A stretch of DNA of 64,000 bases from Haloarcula vallismortis ATCC 29715 (GTDB lineage: Archaea; Halobacteriota; Halobacteria; Halobacteriales; Haloarculaceae), in contig NZ_AOLQ01000004.1 in NCBI RefSeq assembly GCF_000337775.1, positions 1 to 64,000 on the forward strand. The letters are read 5' to 3'. Positions 9,174 through 16,899 of this stretch are shown in pieces. The notes below the pieces were generated by a model that was given only the letters and a program-made list of their open reading frames with translations, was not told where the DNA came from and did not search any database. Numbering within the stretch: position 1 is the first letter of the stretch; every line of letters begins with the position of its first letter. Position numbers and translations under genes: made by a program.

Positions 9174-9473
9174 TCAGGTGCTGAGGAGGTCGGGCGCGAT
9201 GATGGCTGTCCCGACAAGACAGAGAAAAACGAGAATGGCGACCGAGCGCAAGACGCCGGCCATCTGCCGCCTGTGCTTTGGCAACGCCTCCGCTACGCCC
9301 GCTAACCCGGTTCCGACGACCATCGCGAGTAACCAGTTGTGCGGTACGGAACCCTCGGTAACCCAGGCGTACACGTAGAGACTGGAGAAAACAAGCGAGC
9401 CAGCGAAGTGGACGAGAGCAATCCGTGGCCCGGACGGTTCGCTGAACACGGCGTTGCTGATACTGGAGGGCAT
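9174..9473 (-). CDS. Small membrane protein, unknown function
   Basis: A 99-aa protein with three probable membrane helices (about residues 18-37, 45-62 and 72-93: VAILVFLCLVGTAIIAP). There is no signal peptide and no recognised domain. A TATA-like TTTATTGAT (about 9496-9504, minus strand) lies at the expected distance before the ATG, which supports a real, possibly leaderless gene. The codon pattern is typical of the genome. No function assigned. Confidence 0.7.
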   Translation of the reverse strand: MPSSISNAVFSEPSGPRIALVHFAGSLVFSSLYVYAWVTEGSVPHNWLLAMVVGTGLAGVAEALPKHRRQMAGVLRSVAILVFLCLVGTAIIAPDLLST

Positions 9474-9549
9474 CAGCGGTGAGATCTATCCCAGAATCAA
9501 TAAATTGCGGTGTTAGCTGCGACGGAGGGGCTATCGAAGCCACAGGCCG

Positions 9550-9804
9550 CTACGCTAACTGCTGCAGTTTCTCGCGCAACTCCCGCTCGTTGACGTGGTA
9601 CTTGAACGCCGGCGACTCGTCGACGAAGACGTAGGGAACGCGCTCGCCGTACTCCTCGCGCAGGTCAGTGTCTTCGTCAACGTCGACGAGGTCCAGCGCA
9701 ATAGCGACTCCCTCGTCGTCGGCGACTTGCTCGATTGTTTCGATGGCCTCCTCGCAGAGATGGCAGTCCTCGCGCGTGTAGACGGTAATCGACACGTCGC
9801 TCAT
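9550..9804 (-). CDS. Glutaredoxin-like thiol-disulfide protein
   Basis: An 84-aa thioredoxin-fold protein starting MSDVSITVYTREDCHLCEEA. The CxxC redox pair is CHLC (residues 14-17), and the cis-proline loop is ERVPYVFVDE. The frame extends upstream to an earlier ATG at 9840, but those 12 residues are not family-like. It is probably a glutaredoxin or DUF836-type dithiol reductant in the cytosol; the substrate is unknown. Confidence 0.85.
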   Translation of the reverse strand: MSDVSITVYTREDCHLCEEAIETIEQVADDEGVAIALDLVDVDEDTDLREEYGERVPYVFVDESPAFKYHVNERELREKLQQLA

Positions 9805-9882
9805 GACTGGAACGCGGGGGCGACGGCATAAGACACTCACTCTCTCGTCGTCGATGGGTTTCAGTGCCTCGCGCCCGTAACG

Positions 9883-10830
9883 ATGTCAATGACAGGCTGG
9901 ACTATCGAAGATATGCCCCCGCTGACGGACCGAACTGTGGTCGTGACCGGCGCAAACAGCGGGCTGGGACTCGAAGGCTCGAAGGCGTTTGCTCGCAGAG
10001 GCGCGACAGTGGTGATGGCCTGCCGGAGCGTCGAGCGCGGTGAATCGGCCGCCACGGAGATCCGAGAGGCCGTTCCGAACGCGACGCTCGATGTCCGAGA
10101 GTGTGATCTGGCAGACCTATCGAACATCGCGTCGTTCGCCGAGGGGCTCCGGGATGACTACGACGCTATCGACATCCTCTGTAACAACGCCGGGGTTATG
10201 GCCATTCCTCGGAGTGAAACGGCTGATGGCTTCGAAACGCAGTTTGGGGTCAACCATCTGGGCCATTTCGCCCTGACAGGACACCTGCTGGACCTGCTCC
10301 GGGCCGCCGACGGCGAATCTCGAATCGTCACACAGTCCAGCGGCGCACACGAGATGGGTGAAATCGACTTCGAGGACCTCCAGCGCGAGCGCTCCTACGG
10401 GAAGTGGTCCGCCTACGGCCAGAGCAAACTCGCCAACCTCCTCTTCGCCTACGAACTCCAGCGCCGCCTCGGTAACCACGGCTGGAACGACGTGATAAGC
10501 GTCGCCTGCCACCCCGGCTACGCCGATACCGACCTCCAGTTCCGCGGCCCCCGAGAGATGGGGTCGACGCTGCGTACCGCGGCCATGGGCGTCGCCAACG
10601 CCGTGCTGGCCCAATCTGCCGAACAGGGTGCGCTCCCGATGCTGTACGCCGCCACCGCCGAGGATGTCATCGGCGGCGAGTACGTCGGCCCCGGTGGCCT
10701 GCTCGACATGCGCGGCTCGCCCGAGTTCCAGCAGTCGAACGCGGCCTCCCGGGACGAGGCGACCGCCGAACGGCTCTGGGAGGTCTCGACCGACCTCACC
10801 GGCGTCGAGTACGACTTCGGGGCTGACTGA
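9883..10830 (+). CDS. Short-chain dehydrogenase/reductase (retinol dehydrogenase-like)
   Basis: NAD(P)-dependent oxidoreductase, 315 aa. The Rossmann TGANSGLG motif is at 22-29, NNAG follows DILC, and the catalytic Ser...Tyr-x-x-x-Lys is in TQSSGAHE and YGQSKLANL. The MACRSVERGE segment after beta-2 favours NADPH. The closest subfamily by pattern is the retinol dehydrogenase/protochlorophyllide reductase-like group; the substrate is unknown. An alternative start is MPPLTDRT (residue 11). Confidence 0.88.
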   Translation: MSMTGWTIEDMPPLTDRTVVVTGANSGLGLEGSKAFARRGATVVMACRSVERGESAATEIREAVPNATLDVRECDLADLSNIASFAEGLRDDYDAIDILCNNAGVMAIPRSETADGFETQFGVNHLGHFALTGHLLDLLRAADGESRIVTQSSGAHEMGEIDFEDLQRERSYGKWSAYGQSKLANLLFAYELQRRLGNHGWNDVISVACHPGYADTDLQFRGPREMGSTLRTAAMGVANAVLAQSAEQGALPMLYAATAEDVIGGEYVGPGGLLDMRGSPEFQQSNAASRDEATAERLWEVSTDLTGVEYDFGAD

Positions 10831-10903
10831 CAGCACTGTCTCGATACAGACGGGGCTCGTAATCCCCACTTTTTCACCGCCGGAACGTGAACCCCGCCGG
10901 CAC

Positions 10904-11980
10904 ATGCAACCAGTCGAGATCGCAGCCAGACTGCTTGCAGGGGTCGCCCTGATCCTCGCAAACGGCTTCTTCGTCGCCATCGAGTTCGCGCTGACGAGAG
11001 CCAGACAGTACACGGAGTCGGAGTTCGACGAGCCCGGCCTTCGGCGCGCCTGGGAGATGACCGACGACCTCGAGATCTACCTGACGAGCTGTCAGGTCGG
11101 CATCACCGCCTCCAGCATCGCAGTCGGTATCATCGCCGAGCCGGCGCTGGCGGCCATCTTCGAGCCGTACTTCCAGTCGTCGGTCCTGGCCGGCGTCGGC
11201 CTCGGCGGCGCTATCGCCTTCCTCCTCATCAACCTCGTCCACCTGACCCACGGCGAGCAGACCCCGACGTACCTCGGCGTCGAGCGCGCGAAGTTCGTCT
11301 GTCGGTACGGCGCGACACCGCTGTACTACTTCGCGAAGGCCATCTCGCCGATTATCGCCGTCGGCGACGGGGTCGCCAAGTGGACGCTCGGGCTGTTCGG
11401 CGTCGAGATGTCCGGCGCGTGGCTCGAAGCAGAGGTCGACAGCATCGAGTCCCGGGCAGAACTCCGCAACGAACTCAGCTCCGTCCTCGACCGCGGCGAC
11501 GTGCCCGACGAGCGCCGCGAGGAGGTGCTGGCGGCGTTCCGTGTCGGGGACCGCGAGGTCGGCGACGTGATGGTGCCCCGCGAGGACATCGTCGCGCTGT
11601 CGCCGACCGCCGACGATGCGACCAACGCCGAGCGAATCGCCGAGACGCCCCACACCCGATACCCGCTCGTCGGCGAGACGCTTGAGGACTTTCACGGCAT
11701 CGTCTATATCCCTGCGCTCGTCGACGAGCGCGAGGAACAGGCCGGCAGCGGGGGCCTGCTTGACGGTATTGACCTCGAAACCGTCGCCTCGCCGCCGATG
11801 ACGATATCCCCTGACACGACCGTCAGCGACGCTATCGACCAGTTTCAGGCCGAGCGTCAGGAACTCGCGCTCGTGTTTGAGGACGGCGCAGTCGTCGGGC
11901 TGATGACGGTCACGGACCTGCTCGAAGAGGTCGTCGGCGATATCCAGGACCCGATGGACGCTGCGGCCGGCGTCGCCTGA
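10904..11980 (+). CDS. CNNM/CorC-type membrane protein with CBS pair (hemolysin C family)
   Basis: The 358-aa protein has an N-terminal DUF21/CNNM membrane domain (about residues 1-190: ANGFFVAIEFALTRAR, QVGITASSIAVGI, NLVHLTHGEQTPTYLGV) followed by two CBS motifs (VMVPREDIVAL, then PPMTISPDTTVSDAI and GLMTVTDLLEEVVGDI). Family members are implicated in Mg2+/Co2+ efflux or homeostasis. The C-terminal transporter-associated domain often found after the CBS pair is missing here. The start is the ATG at 10904; the longer frame runs into the preceding gene. Confidence 0.88.
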   Translation: MQPVEIAARLLAGVALILANGFFVAIEFALTRARQYTESEFDEPGLRRAWEMTDDLEIYLTSCQVGITASSIAVGIIAEPALAAIFEPYFQSSVLAGVGLGGAIAFLLINLVHLTHGEQTPTYLGVERAKFVCRYGATPLYYFAKAISPIIAVGDGVAKWTLGLFGVEMSGAWLEAEVDSIESRAELRNELSSVLDRGDVPDERREEVLAAFRVGDREVGDVMVPREDIVALSPTADDATNAERIAETPHTRYPLVGETLEDFHGIVYIPALVDEREEQAGSGGLLDGIDLETVASPPMTISPDTTVSDAIDQFQAERQELALVFEDGAVVGLMTVTDLLEEVVGDIQDPMDAAAGVA

Positions 11981-12024
11981 CGCTGAAAGCGTCTCATAGT
12001 CGCCGACATCGAGGCCTGAGACGG

Positions 12025-12327
12025 CTAGCGTGGCGGCGTGTAGAAGTTGACTGTCTTCAGGGGCTCGTCCCCGTCGTTCTCGATGCCGTGACGCTCCCCG
12101 GCCTCGATGCGGACGAGGTCGCCGGCGTCGACGCGGTGGGTGTCACCATCGACAGTGACGACGCCGGTGCCGCTGACCACGAACAGCCACTGGTCGCTGT
12201 CGGCGTGGTAGTTCTCCGGCCCGCCGACGGACCGGCCCGGCTCGACAGTCATTTCGGCGGCCCGTGCCTCCGCAGTCTCCATGACGACCTCGAAGTAGCG
12301 GTCGAAACCGAGATGCGTCTGGTCCAT
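12025..12327 (-). CDS. Cupin-domain protein
   Basis: A single-domain cupin of 100 aa. Motif 1 is PGRSVGGPENYHADSDQWLFVVSGTG and motif 2 is RIEAGERHGIENDGDEPLKTVNFY. Metal ligands expected in the jelly roll are H42, the acidic residue near it and H79 (approximate numbering). Small cupins range from sugar isomerases to dioxygenases, and nothing here fixes the substrate. The ATG at 12327 (MDQTHLGFD) is chosen over a longer frame with non-cupin sequence. Confidence 0.85.
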   Translation of the reverse strand: MDQTHLGFDRYFEVVMETAEARAAEMTVEPGRSVGGPENYHADSDQWLFVVSGTGVVTVDGDTHRVDAGDLVRIEAGERHGIENDGDEPLKTVNFYTPPR

Positions 12328-12505
12328 ACGTATCCATCCGGCCGACTCTCCGAGTCGTTTTCGGGCAGCGCCGCCCACCCCGGACTGCCAGCACTCCGGT
12401 TCTCCTACATCGCACTGAGACGCCGTCGCCAATCCCCGTCACGCGACTGACCGACGGTTGTCTGACGAGGATATATTTCTCTGGCCGTTCAACTCCCCGT
12501 AATCA

Positions 12506-12685
12506 ATGGACGAAGCGTTTCTTGACCTCGAATCGATTGAGGTCGAACTGGACGAGGAGTTGCTCGACGCGATTGACGACAAGGCGTTCGCCGACCACCG
12601 CGACAACCGGGACGCCGCAATCCGCGACTTACTCGACGAGTGGCTGAAACAGCGCGCCGCCGAGGACACGGACGAGAGCGGCTGA
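12506..12685 (+). CDS. Small ribbon-helix-helix-like protein (59 aa)
   Basis: A short gene giving a 59-aa acidic protein (MDEAFLDLESIEVELDEELL...). Its layout is beta strand (ESIEVELDEELLDAID), turn and two helices (NRDAAIRDLLDEWLKQRAAE), the MetJ/Arc-type ribbon-helix-helix plan used for dimeric DNA binding. A TATA-like ATATATTTC at 12471-12479 sits 27-35 bp before the ATG, so the transcript is probably leaderless. It is probably a transcriptional regulator; the target is unknown. It is convergent with the beta-CASP gene ending at 12706. Confidence 0.8.
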   Translation: MDEAFLDLESIEVELDEELLDAIDDKAFADHRDNRDAAIRDLLDEWLKQRAAEDTDESG

Positions 12686-12705
12686 AAGTGCCCTCTCGTC
12701 GTCTA

Positions 12706-13938
12706 TCAAACCGTAACGGTCGCGCCTAATTCGGGCGCTGCTGCATCGTAGCCGTCCTCGCGGAGCGTGGCTGCAAACGCTTCGCAGCGGTCGCCGTGGT
12801 TGACGAGTACCGGCGTATCACGGTAGCTATCGAGGTATTCTAACAGCCCGTCCCGGTCGGCGTGTGCCGAGAAGTCGTACTGTTCGACCCGTGCGCTGAC
12901 CGGCATAATCCGGCCGTCTATCTCGGCGCGCCCTGTCTCTATGAGGTCTCGTCCCGGCGTTCCCTCGACCTGATACCCGGTCATCGTGATCCTGTTCATC
13001 GGATTTCCGCGGATTTCAGGGATATACGTCATCGCCGGGCCGCCTGAGAGCATCCCGCTGGTGGTGACGATAGCCGCCTTTTGATCGGTGATACGCTTGC
13101 GCTGGCCGTCCTTGCCCGTAACAAACCGAGCGTGGGATTTCGCCCGCTGAAGCGCGTCCGCGTCGCGGACGAACTCGGGGTACTGCCCGAGCATCTCGGT
13201 CACCTGCTTCCCCATTCCGTCGACGTAACACGGGATGTCGTGCGCCTCACAGATGAGGAGCATCTCCTGCGTTCGACCGATGGCGAAGGCGGGCACGACG
13301 ACGGTGCCGCCCTCCCAGAGCGTCGTTTCGACGCTTTCGACGAACCGTCCCTCGACCGTGTCTCTGGGGTCGTGATCGACATCGGAGTAGGTGCTCTCAC
13401 AGATGACCGCGTCCGCGTCGGGACGTGCTGTCGTCCCCGAGACGAGACGTTGGTCATCGGTGTGGAAATCACCCGTGTACAGCAGTCGGGTGTCGCCGTC
13501 GTCGACGAGAACGTGTGCGCTCCCCGGAATGTGGCCAGCGTTGTAGAACGTAACTTCGTAGCCGGCGGCCTCGAACGACTCGCGGTAGCCATGCGTCTCC
13601 GACACCTGCGTCACCCGTCTGACGTTGGTCTCGGTAAACGGACAGTTGACCGTCCCCCCGTGGAGTTTGAGCGTGTCCCGCGCGAGCGTCATTGCCAGTT
13701 CGTATGTCGGCGGCGTCCAGTGAATCGGTGGCCGCGCGTCGCCCGACACCAGCGCTGGGATGGTCCCGACGTGATCGAGGTGGCCGTGGGAAACGACGAC
13801 GGCGTCCGGAGACGGCGTACGAACCGGAAACTGTGGCGGCGAGTCGGTCAGCATCCCGAAATCCAGCAGCAGCGACTCGTCGATGAGGACGGCGCTCCGG
13901 CCGATCTCACCCGCCCCGCCGAGAAACTGCACATCCAT
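12706..13938 (-). CDS. Beta-CASP metallo-beta-lactamase RNA nuclease (aCPSF2-like)
   Basis: A 410-aa RNA-processing nuclease. The metallo-beta-lactamase motifs are HGHLDH (51-56), the GHIPGSAH histidine and TGDFHTDD. The beta-CASP cap contains VICESTYSD, and the C-terminal SAHAD motif supplies a metal ligand. There is no N-terminal KH pair, so it matches the short archaeal CPSF/RNase J-related group rather than aCPSF1. Likely role is RNA 3'-end processing or exonucleolytic decay in the cytosol. Start is the ATG at 13938. Confidence 0.92.
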   Translation of the reverse strand: MDVQFLGGAGEIGRSAVLIDESLLLDFGMLTDSPPQFPVRTPSPDAVVVSHGHLDHVGTIPALVSGDARPPIHWTPPTYELAMTLARDTLKLHGGTVNCPFTETNVRRVTQVSETHGYRESFEAAGYEVTFYNAGHIPGSAHVLVDDGDTRLLYTGDFHTDDQRLVSGTTARPDADAVICESTYSDVDHDPRDTVEGRFVESVETTLWEGGTVVVPAFAIGRTQEMLLICEAHDIPCYVDGMGKQVTEMLGQYPEFVRDADALQRAKSHARFVTGKDGQRKRITDQKAAIVTTSGMLSGGPAMTYIPEIRGNPMNRITMTGYQVEGTPGRDLIETGRAEIDGRIMPVSARVEQYDFSAHADRDGLLEYLDSYRDTPVLVNHGDRCEAFAATLREDGYDAAAPELGATVTV

Positions 13939-14147
13939 TATGCAGACAGAGGCGTCGCGTCCGTTTCCGTCCGTCGGTTCTGCGCGAAGCGTGCTGGTGA
14001 CCGCCGGGCAGGCAGCATATCTACGAACTAGAACAGGACCATATCCGAGTGCTTAGCGGCTATGAACCGTTATGGAACAGCTTTCGAGTATTGTATTGTG
14101 TGTGGGTAACACATTTACTGGGCCGTGTTATCACGCTAGCATAAACA

Positions 14148-14158
14148 ATTATTATACT
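14148..14158 (+). promoter_or_regulatory. TATA box of the 39-aa zinc-finger gene
   Basis: AATTATTATAC is centred about 28 bp before the ATG at 14181, in a 242-bp non-coding stretch (13939-14180) that shows no other gene. A TAACAC/GTGTTA inverted repeat (14107-14112 and 14125-14130) lies just upstream and could be a regulatory site. Confidence 0.6.
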
Positions 14159-14180
14159 CGGGGCTTATAGTTCACTTGTC

Positions 14181-14300
14181 ATGGCGACACGCCAGCAACC
14201 CCCGACGACGTACCACACGTGCAGTTGCGGTGAGGAGTTCGACACGACGGAGGAACTCCTCGAACACGCACGAGAGGCACACGGGCTTAGCGTACACTGA
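14181..14300 (+). CDS. C2H2-type zinc-finger mini-protein (39 aa)
   Basis: Thirty-nine codons encode MATRQQPPTTYHTCSCGEEF...LLEHAREAHGLSVH. The pattern C-x-C-x4-F-x9-H-x4-H is a compact single zinc finger (Cys14, Cys16, His29 and His34 by my count). Tiny single-finger proteins are common in haloarchaea and some regulate gene expression, but the role of this one is unknown. A good TATA box lies 23-33 bp upstream. It is convergent with the gene ending at 14348. Confidence 0.8.
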   Translation: MATRQQPPTTYHTCSCGEEFDTTEELLEHAREAHGLSVH

Positions 14301-14347
14301 CTGGCGTCGCACTGTTTTTCGCGCACAGAAATTTCGACAGCGGCAGG

Positions 14348-14653
14348 TCAGGATGTTTTGTCGATATCCTGTCGCACGCTGAACCGCGCGTAGCCGCCGT
14401 GTGAGAGGTCAAGTGCACCCAGCCACCAGTTCCATCGCTCGGCGAGTTGATAGTCCTCGGGCGCGTCCGCGAGGTTGTCGATGACATCTTCAACGGTCAG
14501 TTCAGCCCCGAAGTCGGTCACGAACTGGTCCGACTCCGAGAGGTCCCGCGCCTGTCTGGCGACGACCGTGACGATATCCGGGTCTGCGTCGAAGGCGTCG
14601 CGGAGGTCCCGTTCGAGTTCCGTTCGGTCCACACTCGCGTGTAGGATGCGCAT
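14348..14653 (-). CDS. Conserved-looking haloarchaeal protein, unknown function
   Basis: A 101-aa acidic soluble protein from the ATG at 14653 (MRILHASVDRTELERDLRDA). A longer start at 14680 adds nine non-acidic residues and is less likely. The C-terminus has aromatic-rich RWNWWLGALDLSHGGYARF. No membrane segment or known motif. The composition (pI, Asp/Glu bias) matches the genome, so it is probably expressed. I do not recognise it. Confidence 0.6.
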   Translation of the reverse strand: MRILHASVDRTELERDLRDAFDADPDIVTVVARQARDLSESDQFVTDFGAELTVEDVIDNLADAPEDYQLAERWNWWLGALDLSHGGYARFSVRQDIDKTS

Positions 14654-14966
14654 CTGACTTGAATGTACGGTTGGGAACATCGCTGTCGTTTCCGGCCGAA
14701 AGATAGCCGTCCGGAACGGGCGTCACTGTCTCAGCGACGCTATCACTCTCACATTGCGCCAGAAAAATGTGAATGTAAGCCGTTGTCGCGCCGATTCGAA
14801 GCTTCGTGCGCTGCGCTTACTCAGCTTCGCCTGTCCCACGGGTCGCCCTTCAGGCTCCCCGTTCCACTACGAAGCGAACTCCTGCGCTTCGCTTAGTCGT
14901 CCGCTTCGCCTTTCTCCGCGGCTCCCATACGGTCGCCGCTTCGATTCGACGCTTCGTGCGCTACGC
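14654..14966. repeat. Non-coding GCTTCG-rich region with duplicated gene tail
   Basis: These 313 bp hold no convincing gene. GCTTCG occurs seven times between 14801 and 14979. A 39-bp segment at 14793-14831 is repeated at 14943-14981 with two mismatches. The second copy contains the last codons and TAA stop of the sulfurtransferase gene, so the first copy is a detached duplicate of that gene end (it also reads GEAE-stop on the minus strand). Open frames here are in low-complexity sequence and were not called. Confidence 0.7.
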
Positions 14967-15827
14967 TTACTCAGCTTCGCCCTTCTCGATAGGCGCACCA
15001 ACCAGATTGCCCCATTCGGTCCAGGAGCCGTCGTAGTTGATGGTGTCGTCGTAGCCGAGCAGCTCGTGCAGGGCGAACCAGGCGACAGAGGAGCGCTCGC
15101 CGATGCGGCAGTAGGCGACTGTCGTGGAGTCGCCGTCGATGCCGTACTCGGCGTAGAGCTCTTCAAGCTCGTCGTAGTCCTTGAACGTCCCGTCGTCGTT
15201 GGTGACGGCCGCCCAGGAGATGTTCTGGGCACCGGGCACGTGGCCGCCGCGCTGGGCGGTCTCCTGAAGTCCAGGCGGTGCGAGAATCTCGCCGGAGAAC
15301 TCTTCGGGCGAGCGAACGTCGACGAGCGGTAGTTCGCGCTCGATAGCGTTCTCGACGTCCTCTCGGTACGCGCGGATGGACTCGCGCGGGCCGGCGGCTT
15401 CGTAGTCGACTTCGGAGAACTCGGGCACTTCGTCGGTGAGTTCGTAGTCGTTCTCGACCCAGTACTCGCGGCCGCCGTCGAGCAGCTTCACGTCGTCGTG
15501 GCCGTAGTACTTGAACTGCCAATATGTGTAGGCGGCGAACCAGTTGGAGTTGTCACCGTAGAGGACGACTGTCGAGTCCTCGCTGATGCCGTGGGCACCG
15601 AGCAGCTCCTCGAAGTCCTCCTTGTCGAGGATGTCACGGGTGGTCTGGTCCTGAAGATCTGTCTCCCAGTTGAACCCGATTGCACCGGGTGCGTGGCTCT
15701 CGTCGTACAGTTCCGTGTCGACGTCCACCTCTACCAGTCGGTGGGCAGGGTCGTCGCTCTGGAACTCGTCCAGATGCTCGCTGACCCAGTCGGCCGAAAC
15801 GAGCACGTCGTTAGCGTATTCAGTCAT
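14967..15827 (-). CDS. Thiosulfate sulfurtransferase (two-domain rhodanese)
   Basis: Transfers sulfane sulfur from thiosulfate or a related donor to a thiol acceptor. The 286-aa protein has two rhodanese domains. The N-terminal one is structural (LVEVDVDTELYDESHAPGAIGFNWE). The C-terminal one is catalytic, with LVDVRSPEEF and the active-site loop CRIGERSS. Start MTEYANDVLVS at 15827 is chosen; a TATA-like TATATTA at about 15855-15861 lies 28-34 bp upstream. It is divergent from a second sulfurtransferase at 16092. Its 3' end lies within a duplicated repeat (see 14793-14981). Confidence 0.93.
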   Translation of the reverse strand: MTEYANDVLVSADWVSEHLDEFQSDDPAHRLVEVDVDTELYDESHAPGAIGFNWETDLQDQTTRDILDKEDFEELLGAHGISEDSTVVLYGDNSNWFAAYTYWQFKYYGHDDVKLLDGGREYWVENDYELTDEVPEFSEVDYEAAGPRESIRAYREDVENAIERELPLVDVRSPEEFSGEILAPPGLQETAQRGGHVPGAQNISWAAVTNDDGTFKDYDELEELYAEYGIDGDSTTVAYCRIGERSSVAWFALHELLGYDDTINYDGSWTEWGNLVGAPIEKGEAE

Positions 15828-16091
15828 AATGCATCGAAGCGTAAGTCTACCAGACATATATTACTACGACTTTCGGCATGTTCGGCCACTCGTCCACCGT
15901 GTCGGCAGACGTTGCCTCTACTGAGGGGTATCGCTACCCAGTACCTCCGCCGCCCAGTGGACAGGGGCCATGGCGTTCCATGTCCGGCTGTAAGCGCTGC
16001 TGTGCGCTCACGAAATGCGGCGGTATTTGCATCCATCTTCGACCGCCCATGATGAGAGTTTTCAAGCGGTCGGAGCGGTTACGCGTGGACG

Positions 16092-16886
16092 ATGACTGAT
16101 TTCGTTTCTGCGGAGTGGGTATCGAGCCGGGGTGCCGACCTCGGGCTGGTCGACGTGCGGGACGCGTGGGAGTACGACGGCCTCGGACACCTCCCGGGCG
16201 CGGTGAACGTCCCCTTCGATTCGTTCCGGGCGGACGAACACGGCGCGGAGTCCGATGCCGGCGAGGGGATGCTACCCGACGAAGACGAGTGGGCGCAGTT
16301 GCTTTCGGAGGCCGGCATTTTGCCGGAGAGCGATATCGTCGCGTATGATGACCACCATGGCGTCTTCGCCGCGCGGTTTCTGGTCACCGCGGAACTGTTC
16401 GGCCACGACCCCGACCGGCTCCACCTGCTGGACGGCGACTTCTCCAGCTGGCAGCTCGAACGGGAGACGACGAGTGAGACGCCGCCCGTCGAGCCGACCG
16501 ACTACGAGGTGGCGCGACCTGGTTCGACGCCGCTGGTCGGCCCGGATGCGGTCGCTGACGCCGCGGACGACCCCGATGCGGTGTTGGTCGACACCCGCGA
16601 GGACGAGGAGTACGACGCGGGCCACATCCCCGGGGCGGTTCTGCTGGACTGGCGGGACCTCGTTGACGACGAGACTCGGGGCCTGTTGCCCCGGGACGAG
16701 GCACTGTCAGTTCTCGAAGACGCGGGCATCGTCCCCGAGAAACGCATCGTGCTCTACTGTAACACCGCTCGGCGAATCAGTCACACGTACGTCGTTCTCC
16801 GGCATCTCGGCTTCGAGCGGGTGGACTTCTACGAAGGGAGTCTCACCGAATGGGAGGCACAGGGGCGGCCGCTGGAGACGAACTGA
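16092..16886 (+). CDS. Thiosulfate/3-mercaptopyruvate sulfurtransferase-like rhodanese
   Basis: The 264-aa protein has tandem rhodanese domains. The first has LVDVRDAWEYDGLGHLPGAVNVPFD and no cysteine in its loop (AYDDHHGVFAARF). The second has LVDTREDEEYDAGHIPGAVLLDW and active-site loop CNTARRISH. The loop differs from that of its divergent neighbour (CRIGERSS), so sulfur acceptor or donor specificity may differ. It is convergent with the AI-2E family permease ending at 16900. The 264-bp divergent gap (15828-16091) shows only promoter-like sequence. Confidence 0.92.
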   Translation: MTDFVSAEWVSSRGADLGLVDVRDAWEYDGLGHLPGAVNVPFDSFRADEHGAESDAGEGMLPDEDEWAQLLSEAGILPESDIVAYDDHHGVFAARFLVTAELFGHDPDRLHLLDGDFSSWQLERETTSETPPVEPTDYEVARPGSTPLVGPDAVADAADDPDAVLVDTREDEEYDAGHIPGAVLLDWRDLVDDETRGLLPRDEALSVLEDAGIVPEKRIVLYCNTARRISHTYVVLRHLGFERVDFYEGSLTEWEAQGRPLETN

Positions 16887-16899
16887 ACCGGCGCGATAC

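Noticed and set aside
14806-15036. Plus-strand ORFs in the GCTTCG-rich region
   Set aside because: Low-complexity Ser/Arg/Pro products created by the duplicated non-coding tail.
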